Positions 13,806-23,762 of a stretch of DNA of 64,000 nucleotides are shown here, piece by piece; within the stretch, counting starts at the first letter, position 1, and every line of letters begins with the position of its first letter. The position numbers and the translations under genes were made by a program. Source of the DNA: Roseitranquillus sediminis (GTDB lineage Bacteria; Pseudomonadota; Alphaproteobacteria; Rhodobacterales; Rhodobacteraceae); the NCBI RefSeq assembly GCF_016918935.1, contig NZ_JAFFOB010000005.1, positions 310,001 to 374,000 of the forward strand. The letters are read 5' to 3'. The notes under the pieces were generated by a model. It worked only from the letters and a program-made list of their open reading frames with translations. It did no database searches and was not told where the DNA came from.

Positions 13806-16405
13806 AAGCGGTCGAGAAGGCGCCGCAGGTAGTCACGCTCCTGCTCCGGCCGCTCCTGCTCGCCCGACCGGCGCCGGATCTCGTCGAGGAGCTCGCGCGC
13901 ACGGCGATAGACGTCCTCACCCTGCAGGAGCTGCTCATCCGTACCGACGCGGCCCTGCGCACCGGGCATCCGGCCGAGCGGGTCGCGCTGCTGGCTTCCG
14001 TCGGCCTGCCCGAATGCCTCCCCTTGGCCCGCCTGCCCGTTCTGCTGCTGTTCCTGCGCCATTGCCTCGCCGAGATTGCGCATCCCCTCGCGCAGCGCGT
14101 CGAGCGCCTCGGACTGCCGGTCGAGTGCGCCGGCGAAGTCCTCACCGCGCAGCGCCTCCTCGGCCCCTTCCATCGCGCGTCCGGCGCGGTCTAGAGACTC
14201 TCGGGCCGCGTCGCCGCTCGGGGTTCCGGCACCGGGCAGGCTGCCCTGCTGCCGCGCAAGCTCGTCACGGAGCGCCTGCTGGCGGTCGGCGAGGCCCTGC
14301 GACATGCCGCGCTGGCCCGGCGACGGCGCGCCCTGCCCCGACTGCTGGCTCTGCCCTGACTGGTTGCCCTGCCCCTGCTGGCCTTGCTGGCCCTGCTGCT
14401 GCCCCGGCGTCTGGCCGCCTTGCTGTCCCTGCTGCTGTCCAGGCTGCTGCCCCTGCTCGCCGTCACCCTCGTCGAACTGCTCCTGCAGGTCGCCGAAGGT
14501 CTCGTCGTTGAGCTCCTGCTGCTCGCGCAGCGTCTCGGCGAGGTCCTCCATCGCCTGCTGGCCCGGACTCTGGCCCTGCTGCTGGCCTTGGGCGATCTGC
14601 ATGTTCTCCATCATCTGCTGGAGCTGTTGCAGCAGCTGCTGCGCCTCGGCCATGCGCCCCTGCTCCATCAACTCCTGAAGCTGCTGCAGCATCTGCTCGA
14701 GCTGGTCGCCGGTGATCTCCTGCGTCTCGCCCTCGGCGAACTCCTGCTCCTGGCCCTCGGACTGCTCGGCGAGCTGGCGCATGTAGTCCTGCATCGCCTC
14801 GCGCAACTCCTGCATGAGTTCGGCGATCTCCTCGTCCGAGGCGCCGCTCTCCATCGCCTCGCCCAGCCGCTCCTGCGCCCGGCGCAGGCGCTCCATGGCG
14901 TCGCCGAGATCGCCCTCCTCGATCATAAGGGCGACGTCCCAGAGGGCGTCGGCGATCTCGTCCTGCAGCTCCGTCGTGAACTCGCCGTACCGGTTGTAGT
15001 TCTCGAGCCGACGGATGATGACCCGCAGGCGCAGATAGGCGGTCTCCGAGCGGAAGACATCCTCGGGATGCCAGCTGACGGCGCGCAGGATCTGCGCGAC
15101 CCGTCCGGCGTTCTCGCGGGTCCAAAGCAGGTCACGCCGCTGCTCGGCGATGGCGGCGGCAAGCGGGTCGAAGAACCTCCGCTCCGGCAGGACGAGCGGA
15201 TCGGGCGCCGACATTCCCTCCTGACCCGCCGCGTCGCGCGCGGTCATGCGCAAGGTGACCGGCATCCCGGCCCAGGGATGCTTGGCGAAATCCTCGGCCA
15301 GAACCTCGCTGTATTCCGCGGTCTCGCCGGTAAGGCTGAGCGGCAGATCGATGACGACGGGCTCACGCGGCTCGGGCTCGACTGCCAGGCCGTGGCGCCG
15401 CTCCAGCGCCGCGAGATCGAGCGCGAGGCGAGCGTTGCCGCCGATGACGCCGTAGTCGTCAGACGCGGTAAACGGCTGACGCAGCTCGCCCGCGGCGGTC
15501 CGCTCCGGCGGGCCGTCGACGCGGATAGTCGGTGGCGAGTCGGCAAGTACCCCGATCTCCCAGCGCGCGCCCCCGGCACCTTCGACCGCGAGGGCGCCCT
15601 CCCGCGTGACCTCGAAGCTCTGCGAGGGTGCGCTGGCGGGTGCGACTTCGCCGATGCGGCCGGAAACGGTCTCCGACACGGTGAGCGCGCCGACCTCGCC
15701 GTAAAGGCGCAGCGTAACGCGGCTGCCGCGCGGGACATCGATCCGCTCGCGGTCGATGTCGTTGAGATAGAGGCTCGGCAGGCCAGTGTAGACCGGCGGC
15801 TCGATCCAGCCCTCCCAGCTCGGACCGGCGGCCAGCGACTGCCCGGCGCGAACCGGCGCCATCTCGGTGACGCTTGCGACCCGCCAGAACGAGCCGAAGA
15901 GCAGCGCCATCACCAGCGCGAGGAGCGCGGCGTAGCGCAGAGCGTAGGGATCGCGATCGGCCACGCTGAGGCTCGGCCGCACCGCGCGAGCCTGCCTTGC
16001 CCGGTTGGCCATCCGCACGACGTGTGCACGCCAGACCGCCTCGGACGCCGCGTCGCCCGTCCCGATGGCTTGCGCGTCGGTGATCGCGGTGATTGGGCGG
16101 CCCGGTAGGGTCCGGTCGAGCCGGTCCAGCGCCTCGGTGGCTCCGGGCCAGCGGAAGCGCCGCGCGCCGTGCCAGAGGCTCCAGCCGAACGCACCTGCCG
16201 CGAGCACGCCGCCGGTCCAGACGAATTCGAGGGGAAGGGCGTCCTGCGCGCCAAGCATCAGCGCGGCCAGAAGCGCCATGAGAACCGTCGCCAGCGGCCA
16301 GAAACACCTCACCGTCCGCTCGGCAAACATGCCGAGGCGCGTCAGGGCCAGCGGGCGGCGGAGGCGCCTCAGCGCCTCGCGCGGGATGGGCATACGGTCC
16401 GTCAT
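13802..16405 (-). CDS. TIGR02302/DUF4175 membrane protein with Gln/Gly-rich C-terminus
   Basis: 867 residues. Two N-terminal membrane helices (FWPLATVLMALLAALMLGA, then LEFVWTGGVLAAGAFGWSL) and a third at about residue 170 (AALLALVMALLFGSF) precede a large, probably periplasmic beta-rich region. From about residue 560 the protein becomes long Glu/Gln-rich helix, then a low-complexity tract of Gln and Gly at about 646-698, then more helix. This is the DUF4175 layout found beside lysA in alphaproteobacteria. Function unknown. ATG 16405 lies 37 bp after lysA, so the argH-lipoproteins-lysA-DUF4175 run may be one transcript. Confidence 0.85.
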   Translation of the reverse strand: MTDRMPIPREALRRLRRPLALTRLGMFAERTVRCFWPLATVLMALLAALMLGAQDALPLEFVWTGGVLAAGAFGWSLWHGARRFRWPGATEALDRLDRTLPGRPITAITDAQAIGTGDAASEAVWRAHVVRMANRARQARAVRPSLSVADRDPYALRYAALLALVMALLFGSFWRVASVTEMAPVRAGQSLAAGPSWEGWIEPPVYTGLPSLYLNDIDRERIDVPRGSRVTLRLYGEVGALTVSETVSGRIGEVAPASAPSQSFEVTREGALAVEGAGGARWEIGVLADSPPTIRVDGPPERTAAGELRQPFTASDDYGVIGGNARLALDLAALERRHGLAVEPEPREPVVIDLPLSLTGETAEYSEVLAEDFAKHPWAGMPVTLRMTARDAAGQEGMSAPDPLVLPERRFFDPLAAAIAEQRRDLLWTRENAGRVAQILRAVSWHPEDVFRSETAYLRLRVIIRRLENYNRYGEFTTELQDEIADALWDVALMIEEGDLGDAMERLRRAQERLGEAMESGASDEEIAELMQELREAMQDYMRQLAEQSEGQEQEFAEGETQEITGDQLEQMLQQLQELMEQGRMAEAQQLLQQLQQMMENMQIAQGQQQGQSPGQQAMEDLAETLREQQELNDETFGDLQEQFDEGDGEQGQQPGQQQGQQGGQTPGQQQGQQGQQGQGNQSGQSQQSGQGAPSPGQRGMSQGLADRQQALRDELARQQGSLPGAGTPSGDAARESLDRAGRAMEGAEEALRGEDFAGALDRQSEALDALREGMRNLGEAMAQEQQQNGQAGQGEAFGQADGSQQRDPLGRMPGAQGRVGTDEQLLQGEDVYRRARELLDEIRRRSGEQERPEQERDYLRRLLDRF

Positions 16406-16442
16406 CCTCAGACGCAGCCTGCCTGCCACGGAGGAGTCCGCG

Positions 16443-17707
<1,265 letters not shown>

Positions 17708-17708
<1 letters not shown>

Positions 17709-17749
17709 CAGCGGCGCGGGTGGACGTCGTTGGAATGGTCAACGGGCAT
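17708..17749 (-). CDS. 13-codon upstream ORF coupled to lysA
   Basis: ATG 17749 with GAGGAG just upstream encodes MPVDHSNDVHPRR and then stops in TGATG, whose last three bases are the lysA start. A strong ribosome site in front of the mini-ORF and none in front of lysA suggests that ribosomes reach lysA by termination-reinitiation. The peptide has no lysine codon, so classical lysine attenuation is not indicated. It could be chance. Confidence 0.4.
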
Positions 17750-17814
17750 GCCGGCTCCTCTGGATTCTCACCGGCGCTCTTAGCTTCCCGAGCCGTCGCG
17801 CGAAAGGCGCTCGG

Positions 17815-17970
17815 TCAGAAGCCGCCCGCAACCCCGAACTCGGCCGACCCCGACATTGTCACGCCCGTCGAGGTTTCACGCTCGGGAGGTTGGGGCTCAC
17901 CATCGACGCCGCAGGCCGCCAGCGCGCCGCAGGCCGCCAGCGCAAGGAGGAGGACGAGCGCGCGCGTCAC
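17815..17970 (-). CDS. Small lipoprotein next to lysA (LptM-like)
   Basis: 51-residue protein with an N-terminal hydrophobic helix (ALVLLLALAACGALAACG) and a lipobox, either LAAC at Cys14 or LAAC at Cys20, followed by a short polar tail. Small lipoproteins of the prokaryotic lipoprotein-attachment-site (LptM/YifL) group are commonly found beside lysA or dapF. The GTG start overlaps the previous stop by 4 bp (GTGA). LptM in enterobacteria assists LPS-transport OMP assembly; the same role here is only an inference from size and place. Confidence 0.65.
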   Translation of the reverse strand: MTRALVLLLALAACGALAACGVDGEPQPPERETSTGVTMSGSAEFGVAGGF

Positions 17971-18122
17971 GGCCGCACCGTGACGCCGACGCCACCAACG
18001 CGGAGGCCGGCGGACGGATGAACCCGGACGCCGTCCGGAGTTACGCTCACGCCCGCGTTGACGCGGGGCTGCGACGTTTCGCAGGCCGAGAGCAGCAGCA
18101 TCGCGATCAGGACCCTCCTCAT
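17967..18122 (-). CDS. Second small lipoprotein, between argH and the LptM-like gene
   Basis: 51 residues: [17 protein letters not shown] gives a signal peptide with lipobox LSAC (Cys14). A mature tail with an internal repeat-like [10 protein letters not shown]...[13 protein letters not shown], rich in Val and Gly, reads as beta strands. The start overlaps the argH stop by 4 bp (ATGA), and its stop overlaps the next start by 4 bp. Probably an outer-membrane-anchored peptide. No family recognised. Confidence 0.6.
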   Translation of the reverse strand: MRRVLIAMLLLSACETSQPRVNAGVSVTPDGVRVHPSAGLRVGGVGVTVRP

Positions 18123-19504
18123 ACCAGCGCCGCCCGCCAGCGTGCCACCTGCTCGCGCACCCTGACCGGTGCGGTTCCGCCGTATGAGGTACGGCTCGCA
18201 ACGGAATTGTCCACGCCGAGGACGTCGCGCACCCCCTCGGTGATGCCTGGATGCGCCGCCTGCATCTCGTCGAGCGTCAGGTCCGCCAGGTCGCAACCCT
18301 TGACCTCGGCCTTGGCTACCAGGGCGCCAGTGACGTGGTGCGCCTCGCGGAACGGCAGCCCCGCCTCGCGCACCAGCCAGTCGGCGAGGTCCGTCGCGGT
18401 CGAGAAGCCCGAGCCGGCGGCGGCGCGCAGCGCGTCGCGGTTCGCGGCCATGTCCGCAACCATACCGGTCATGGCGGCGAGGCTGAGGGCGAGCGCGTCG
18501 GCGGCGTCGAAGACCTGCTCCTTGTCCTCCTGCATGTCCTTGGAATAGGCGAGCGGCAGCCCCTTCATCACCGTGAAGAGCGCCACCGTCGCGCCGAGGA
18601 TGCGGCCGATCTTGGCACGGATCAGCTCGGCTGCGTCGGGGTTCTTCTTCTGCGGCATGATCGACGAGCCGGTGGAGAAGCGGTCGGAGAGCGTCACGAA
18701 CCGGAACTGCGCCGACGCCCAGATCACCAGCTCCTCCGCAAGGCGCGACAGGTGCATCGCGCAGATCGACGCGGCGGAGAGAAATTCGAGCGCGAAGTCG
18801 CGGTCCGAGACGGCGTCGAGCGAGTTGGCGCAGGGCCGGTCGAAGCCGAGCGCTTGCGCCGTCGCCTCGCGGTCGATCGGGAACGACGTGCCGGCCAGCG
18901 CGGCGGCGCCCAGGGGAGACTCGTTCATGCGCGCCCGTGCGTCGCGGAAACGGCCCGCGTCGCGGCCGAACATCTCGACATAGGCCATCATGTGGTGACC
19001 CCACGTCACCGGCTGCGCCGTCTGCAGGTGGGTGAAGCCCGGCATCACCCAGTCCGCCCCCGCCTCGGCCTGGTCGAGCAGAGCGCGCTGCAGCGCCGCC
19101 AGCCCCTCGACCGCCACGTCGATCTGGTCGCGCACCCAGAGGCGGAAGTCGGTCGCCACCTGATCGTTGCGGCTGCGCGCCGTGTGGAGCCGCCCCGCCG
19201 GCTCGCCGATCAGCGCCTTGAGCCGCGCCTCCACGTTCATGTGGATGTCCTCGAGGTCGATTCGGAACTCGAACCCGCCGCCCTCGATCTCTGACAAGAT
19301 CGTGTCCAGCCCTTCCCGGATCGCCGCGGCATCGCTATCGCTGAGGATGTCCTGCGCCGCCAGCATCGCGGCGTGGGCCTTCGATCCGGCGATGTCCTGC
19401 GGGGCGAGGCGGCGGTCGAACCCGATCGAGGCATTGGTCGCCTCCATGATCGCGTCGGGTCCGGCGGCGAAGCGTCCGCCCCACATGTCGTTCCGGTCGG
19501 CCAT
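18119..19504 (-). CDS. argH: Argininosuccinate lyase
   Basis: Cleaves argininosuccinate to arginine and fumarate. 461 residues of the aspartase/fumarase superfamily. Signature [12 protein letters not shown] (flexible catalytic loop), [13 protein letters not shown], and TSFPIDRE near the active site are present. ATG 19504 ([12 protein letters not shown]) is the standard start. An in-frame ATG at 19522 would overlap the divergent thioredoxin gene, whose start is 16 bp away, so the two promoters must overlap the coding starts or lie inside the opposing genes. Confidence 0.95.
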   Translation of the reverse strand: MADRNDMWGGRFAAGPDAIMEATNASIGFDRRLAPQDIAGSKAHAAMLAAQDILSDSDAAAIREGLDTILSEIEGGGFEFRIDLEDIHMNVEARLKALIGEPAGRLHTARSRNDQVATDFRLWVRDQIDVAVEGLAALQRALLDQAEAGADWVMPGFTHLQTAQPVTWGHHMMAYVEMFGRDAGRFRDARARMNESPLGAAALAGTSFPIDREATAQALGFDRPCANSLDAVSDRDFALEFLSAASICAMHLSRLAEELVIWASAQFRFVTLSDRFSTGSSIMPQKKNPDAAELIRAKIGRILGATVALFTVMKGLPLAYSKDMQEDKEQVFDAADALALSLAAMTGMVADMAANRDALRAAAGSGFSTATDLADWLVREAGLPFREAHHVTGALVAKAEVKGCDLADLTLDEMQAAHPGITEGVRDVLGVDNSVASRTSYGGTAPVRVREQVARWRAALV

Positions 19505-19520
19505 GACAAGAGGGATCCCC

Positions 19521-20060
19521 ATGCTGAAGTCCGCCGTGCTCTACACCGCGCTGATCCTCGCCGCAAACGTGGCCGCTGCCGACCCCGCGCTGGAAGACCT
19601 GGCGCAGGGCGACATGCGCAAGCTCGCGTTCCACGACACGCCCAGGCTCGTGCCGGATGTCGTACTGAGCAACCTCGATGGTGGCGAGGTGCGGCTCGCG
19701 GATTATGCCGGCGCGCCGGTCGTGCTGAACTTCTGGGCGACCTGGTGCGCGCCCTGTCGCCAGGAGATGCCGTCGCTCGACCGGTTGCAGGCAGAGATGG
19801 GCGGCCGGCTGGAAGTGGTGACGGTGGCGACCGGGCGGAATGCTCCGGCGGGGATCCGGCGTTTCTTCGAGGAGGAGGGGATCGAGCGCCTGCCGATGCT
19901 GACCGACCCGGACCAGTCCTTTTCCCGCGAGATGGGCGTGCTGGGCCTGCCCGTGACGGTCATCCTCGACGCGAACGGGCAGGAAATCGCCCGCCTGACA
20001 GGCGGCGCCGAATGGGACAGCGAGGACGCGAAGCTGCTCCTGGAAGCAGTGCTCGAGTGA
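19521..20060 (+). CDS. TlpA-like thioredoxin-fold reductase
   Basis: 179 residues with a signal peptide ([20 protein letters not shown]). The mature domain is a TlpA/ResA-type thioredoxin with active site WCAPC at Cys76 and Cys79, and a cis-Pro loop LGLPVTVI. It is a periplasmic thiol-disulfide reductase, typically supplying electrons for cytochrome c maturation or copper insertion in cytochrome oxidase. No ccm or cox assembly gene is adjacent. ATG 19521 starts the signal peptide directly. Confidence 0.88.
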   Translation: MLKSAVLYTALILAANVAAADPALEDLAQGDMRKLAFHDTPRLVPDVVLSNLDGGEVRLADYAGAPVVLNFWATWCAPCRQEMPSLDRLQAEMGGRLEVVTVATGRNAPAGIRRFFEEEGIERLPMLTDPDQSFSREMGVLGLPVTVILDANGQEIARLTGGAEWDSEDAKLLLEAVLE

Positions 20061-20087
20061 ATCTCTAGATGCAGGATCGATGAAATC

Positions 20088-20675
20088 TCATTCGGCAGTT
20101 GCCGCCACCTCCGCGTGGCGCGGACAGGTGACGAGGTGGTCGTTTACCATGCCGGTCGCCTGCATGAATGCATAGACGATCGTCGGTCCGCAGAAGCGGA
20201 AGCCTTCCGCCTTAAGCGCGCGCGACATGGCGCGGCTGGTGTCGGTATCGGCCGGGATGTCGGCCATCGTCTGCGGCCGGGGCTGGAGCGGCGCGCCGTC
20301 GACGAACTTCCACACGAAGGGCGAGAACCCCTCGCGCTCCTCGATCATGAGCCAGGCGCGGGCGCCGTCGATGGCGGCCTCGATCTTGCCGCGGTGGCGC
20401 ACGATGCCTGCGTCGCCGAGCAGCCGGGTGACATCCTCCTCGCCCCAGCGTGCCACGATGTCCGGGTCGAACCCGGCAAAGGCCGCCTGGAATGCAGCGC
20501 GCTTGCGCAGGATGGTGATCCACGCGAGGCCAGCCTGGAAGCCGTCGAGCACGAGCTTCTCGTAAAGAGCGCGCGGGTCACGTTCCGGCACGCCCCACTC
20601 CTCGTCGTGGTAGGCGACGTAAAGCGGATCGGAGCCGCACCACGGGCACCGGCCGGAAAGTGGACCCGACGTCAC
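20088..20675 (-). CDS. tag: DNA-3-methyladenine glycosylase I
   Basis: Base-excision repair enzyme removing 3-methyladenine. 195 residues. The zinc-binding N-terminus has CPWCGSDPLYVAYHDEEWG (Cys and His ligands), and the C-terminal pair is visible in VNDHLVTCPRH. LVLDGFQAGLAWITILRKR and GPTIVYAFMQATGMVNDH are family blocks. GTG start. It is divergent from the EAL gene, with 72 bp between them. Confidence 0.94.
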   Translation of the reverse strand: MTSGPLSGRCPWCGSDPLYVAYHDEEWGVPERDPRALYEKLVLDGFQAGLAWITILRKRAAFQAAFAGFDPDIVARWGEEDVTRLLGDAGIVRHRGKIEAAIDGARAWLMIEEREGFSPFVWKFVDGAPLQPRPQTMADIPADTDTSRAMSRALKAEGFRFCGPTIVYAFMQATGMVNDHLVTCPRHAEVAATAE

Positions 20676-20747
20676 GGACAGATGTCCTTAACTCCAGTTT
20701 TACAGGCACGCGTCCATGTGGTCCTAGGAACGTCGCACGAGGCCGGA

Positions 20748-21572
20748 ATGACCTGCAACGTCAATTCTAGCGGGACCCTCACGAGGGCACTGGCTGCATC
20801 GCGCGACAGGCAGACGTTCCTGATGGTCTCCCAGGCGCTTGCGGCGGGCCGCACCATGCTGGCTTTCCAGCCGGTGGTCGAGGCGCGGAACCCGACTTCG
20901 CCCGCTTTCCACGAGGGCCTGATCCGCATCCTCGACGAAACCGGCATCGTTGTGCCCGCCGGGCAGTTCGTCGCCGCGATCGAGGACCAGCATCTCGGCC
21001 GTGCGATCGACTGCGCGGCGCTCACCCACGGGCTCGATGCGCTCGCCCGGGTGCCCGACCTGCGCTTGTCGCTCAACATGTCGGTGCGGACGATCGGTCA
21101 CAGGCCTTGGATGCGGGTGCTGGACGAAGGCCTCGAGCGCGACCCGATGGCTGCGGAGCGGCTGATCATCGAGATCACGGAGCGCTCCGCCATCCTCGCG
21201 CCGGAGAAGGTAGGCGCCTTCATGAAGGATTTGCAGGCGCACGGCATCGCTTTCGCGCTCGACGACTTCGGTTCGGGCTACACCTCCTTCCGCCATTTTC
21301 GCGAACTGAGGTTCGACATCCTGAAGCTCGACGGTTCGTATTGCCGCGGCATCGACGGCCACGGCGACAACCGCTTTCTCGTCGAGACGCTGGTCAGGGT
21401 CGGACGCCACTTCGGCTGCTACACTGTGGCCGAGATGGTCGAGCGGCCCGAAGATGCGGCGGTCCTTGCGGAACTCGGCCTCGACGCGCTCCAGGGTTGG
21501 CTCTTTGGCAAGCCGGAGTTGATCCCGCACTGGCATCGGGACGCCCGAACCGGCCTGCTTGAAGCAGTCTGA
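20748..21572 (+). CDS. EAL-domain cyclic-di-GMP phosphodiesterase
   Basis: 274 residues, a stand-alone EAL barrel without a sensor domain or signal peptide. The signature EAL is altered to E56-G57-L58. Other catalytic and metal residues are present: N110 (LSLNMS), E142 (IEITE), D172-D173 (DDFGSGYTS), K193 (LKLDGS), E229 (AEMVE) and Q249 (LDALQGWLFGKP). Loop 6 (DDFGSGYTS) is intact, so activity is likely. It would lower cyclic di-GMP. The frame extends upstream but is then antisense to tag; ATG 20748 is the first sensible start. Confidence 0.87.
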   Translation: MTCNVNSSGTLTRALAASRDRQTFLMVSQALAAGRTMLAFQPVVEARNPTSPAFHEGLIRILDETGIVVPAGQFVAAIEDQHLGRAIDCAALTHGLDALARVPDLRLSLNMSVRTIGHRPWMRVLDEGLERDPMAAERLIIEITERSAILAPEKVGAFMKDLQAHGIAFALDDFGSGYTSFRHFRELRFDILKLDGSYCRGIDGHGDNRFLVETLVRVGRHFGCYTVAEMVERPEDAAVLAELGLDALQGWLFGKPELIPHWHRDARTGLLEAV

Positions 21573-21581
21573 CGCCCAATG

Positions 21582-21598
21582 CGGCGCGAGACGCGCCG
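21582..21598 (+). terminator. Hairpin after the EAL gene
   Basis: Perfect 7-bp GC stem CGGCGCG / CGCGCCG with a 3-base loop, 10 bp after the EAL stop. It is followed by GTTGCTCT, only weakly T-rich. It could end the EAL transcript before phaA; without a U-tract its efficiency is doubtful. Confidence 0.35.
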
Positions 21599-21688
21599 GT
21601 TGCTCTGGGAAAACATGCGCCGTAGAACCGGGACGAACGGCCGGAGCCGTCGTCATTGTTCCGGCAGCCAATCCCAGGGAGGGTTCCC

Positions 21689-22864
21689 ATGACCAACGTC
21701 GTCATCGCCTCGGCCGCGCGCACGCCCGTGGGCAGCTTCAACGGCAGCTTTGCGAACACTCCGGCACACGAACTCGGCGCCGCCGTCATCGAGGAGGTCG
21801 TCAAGCGCGCCGGCATCGACAAGGGCGAGGTCAGCGAGACGATCCTGGGCCAGGTGCTGACAGCCGGCCAGGGGCAGAATCCCGCGCGTCAGGCGCACAT
21901 CAACGCGGGCCTGCCGCAGGAAGCTGCCGCCTGGAGCATCAACCAGGTCTGCGGCTCGGGGCTCAGGGCCGTGGCGCTCGGCGCGCAGCACATCCAGCTT
22001 GGCGATGCGCAGATCATCGTCGCCGGCGGGCAGGAGAACATGAGCCTCGCGCCTCACGTCGCGCACCTGCGCGCGGGCCACAAGATGGGCGACATGAAGT
22101 TCATCGACTCGATGATCAAGGACGGCCTCTGGGACGCCTTTAACGGCTATCATATGGGCCAGACAGCCGAGAATGTGGCCGAGAAGTGGCAGATCGGGCG
22201 CGAGCAGCAGGACGAGTTCGCCGTCGCCAGCCAGAACAAGGCCGAGGCGGCACAGAATGCCGGCCGCTTCCAGGACGAGATCGTTCCCTTCACCGTCAAG
22301 ACGCGCAAGGGCGACATCGTCGTCGACAAGGACGAGTACGTCCGCCACGGCGCCACGATCGAGAACATGCAGAAGCTGCGCCCCGCCTTCACCAAGGACG
22401 GAAGCGTCACCGCCGGCAATGCCAGCGGCATCAACGACGGCGCGGCGGGCGTCCTCCTGATGTCGGCCGAGGAGGCCGAGCGCCGCGGGATCGAGCCGCT
22501 GGCCCGCATCGCGAGCTACGCCACCGCCGGCCTCGACCCCTCGATCATGGGCGTGGGCCCGATCCACGCCAGCCGCAAGGCGCTGGAAAAGGCCGGATGG
22601 AAGGTGGACGACCTCGACCTCGTGGAGGCCAACGAGGCCTTCGCGGCGCAGGCCTGCGCGGTCAACAAGGACATGGGCTGGAACCCCGAGGTGGTGAACG
22701 TCAATGGGGGCGCGATTGCAATCGGGCACCCGATCGGCGCGTCCGGCGCCCGCGTCCTCAACACGCTCCTCTTCGAGATGAAGCGGCGCGACGCCAAGCG
22801 CGGCATCGCGACGCTCTGCATCGGCGGCGGCATGGGCGTCGCCATGTGCCTCGAGCGCGGCTGA
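21689..22864 (+). CDS. phaA: Acetyl-CoA acetyltransferase (beta-ketothiolase)
   Basis: Condenses two acetyl-CoA to acetoacetyl-CoA, first step of polyhydroxybutyrate synthesis and entry to the ethylmalonyl-CoA pathway. 391 residues, standard thiolase length. Catalytic Cys in [10 protein letters not shown] (about 89), His in [16 protein letters not shown] (about 347), and the second Cys in CIGGGMGVA (about 377). ATG 21689 follows GGGAGGG. The patatin-like gene and phaB follow in the same direction. Confidence 0.96.
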   Translation: MTNVVIASAARTPVGSFNGSFANTPAHELGAAVIEEVVKRAGIDKGEVSETILGQVLTAGQGQNPARQAHINAGLPQEAAAWSINQVCGSGLRAVALGAQHIQLGDAQIIVAGGQENMSLAPHVAHLRAGHKMGDMKFIDSMIKDGLWDAFNGYHMGQTAENVAEKWQIGREQQDEFAVASQNKAEAAQNAGRFQDEIVPFTVKTRKGDIVVDKDEYVRHGATIENMQKLRPAFTKDGSVTAGNASGINDGAAGVLLMSAEEAERRGIEPLARIASYATAGLDPSIMGVGPIHASRKALEKAGWKVDDLDLVEANEAFAAQACAVNKDMGWNPEVVNVNGGAIAIGHPIGASGARVLNTLLFEMKRRDAKRGIATLCIGGGMGVAMCLERG

Positions 22865-22897
22865 TCCGGCGAGGGCGCCCAGAGTAGCGGAGCGCGC

Positions 22898-23740
22898 ATG
22901 GGCGCATCCTCCCGCACCCGGTTCGACCAGCTGGTCTTTTCCGGCGGCGGGACCCGTTGCTTCTGGCAGGGAGGTTTCCTGCACGTGCTCCGGCGGGAGC
23001 TGCCGCTCGAGCCGGCGCGGATCAGCGGGGTCTCGGGCGGGGCACTTTCCGCCTCGTGCTTCGTCCCGCACCTTGGCCTTCGGCTGCTCGACGAAATGAC
23101 GCGCGCCTTCGCCGATCAGGACAGCAACGTCGACCTGCACCAGGTGGTCCATCCGGAGACGCCGCAGACGCCTCACCAGAGAATCTACCGCGAGGTGGTC
23201 TCGAAGGTGATCGACGCCGAGGCCGAGCGGAAGATCGCGGAGGGGCCAGCGTTCCAGGTGCTGATCGCCCATCCGCCCGATGACGACATGTCGGCGCTGA
23301 CCGGCACCGCCTCGATGGCGGCCTACGAGGCTGAGCTGCACCTCGTCTCGAGCCCGCACTTCAACTGGGCCGAACGCTGCGGGCTAACGACCAGCTTCGT
23401 CGACGCGCGAGCCGCCGCGGCGGAGGGAAAGCTCGTCGATCTCGTCTGCGCCGCCGCGACGATCCCGCCGCTCTTCGACATCGCGACGTGGGAGGACCGG
23501 CCGGTGGTGGACGGCGGCATGGCCGACCAGGCGCCGATGCCCTCGCCCGACGAGGGCCGGACCCTCGTGCTGCTGACCCGGCGCTACGACAACGTGCCCG
23601 ACGTCGCGGGGCGCGTCTATGTCTCGCCGTCGGACGAGACCCCGGCCGACAAGATCGACTTCACCGACCCCGCCAAGATCCGCAGGACGTGGGATCTGGG
23701 CGAGCGGGATGCGTTGGCATTTCTGAACCAACTGGACTGA
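22898..23740 (+). CDS. Patatin-like phospholipase between phaA and phaB
   Basis: 280-residue serine hydrolase of the patatin family. It has the glycine-rich oxyanion loop FSGGGTRCFWQGG, the nucleophile elbow G-V-S46-G-G, and the dyad aspartate in D205-G-G. No signal peptide or membrane helix, so it is probably cytoplasmic and acts on lipids or acyl esters. It lies 33 bp after phaA and 22 bp before phaB, so is probably co-transcribed with both. Intracellular PHB depolymerases and granule-associated lipases are possible functional analogues, but that is inference; the family is usually phospholipase A-like. Confidence 0.85.
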   Translation: MGASSRTRFDQLVFSGGGTRCFWQGGFLHVLRRELPLEPARISGVSGGALSASCFVPHLGLRLLDEMTRAFADQDSNVDLHQVVHPETPQTPHQRIYREVVSKVIDAEAERKIAEGPAFQVLIAHPPDDDMSALTGTASMAAYEAELHLVSSPHFNWAERCGLTTSFVDARAAAAEGKLVDLVCAAATIPPLFDIATWEDRPVVDGGMADQAPMPSPDEGRTLVLLTRRYDNVPDVAGRVYVSPSDETPADKIDFTDPAKIRRTWDLGERDALAFLNQLD

Positions 23741-23762
23741 CAAAACCGAGGGAGGAAGAACG

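Noticed and set aside
14384-16108. Long open + frame of 574 codons, very rich in Leu, Arg and Ala
   Set aside because: It is antisense to the DUF4175 gene and its Leu-rich start is only the complement of the Gln codons (CAG/CTG); no family pattern.
19505-19522. Longer argH start at 19522
   Set aside because: It would overlap the start of the divergent TlpA-like gene; ATG 19504 gives the usual MADRND N-terminus.
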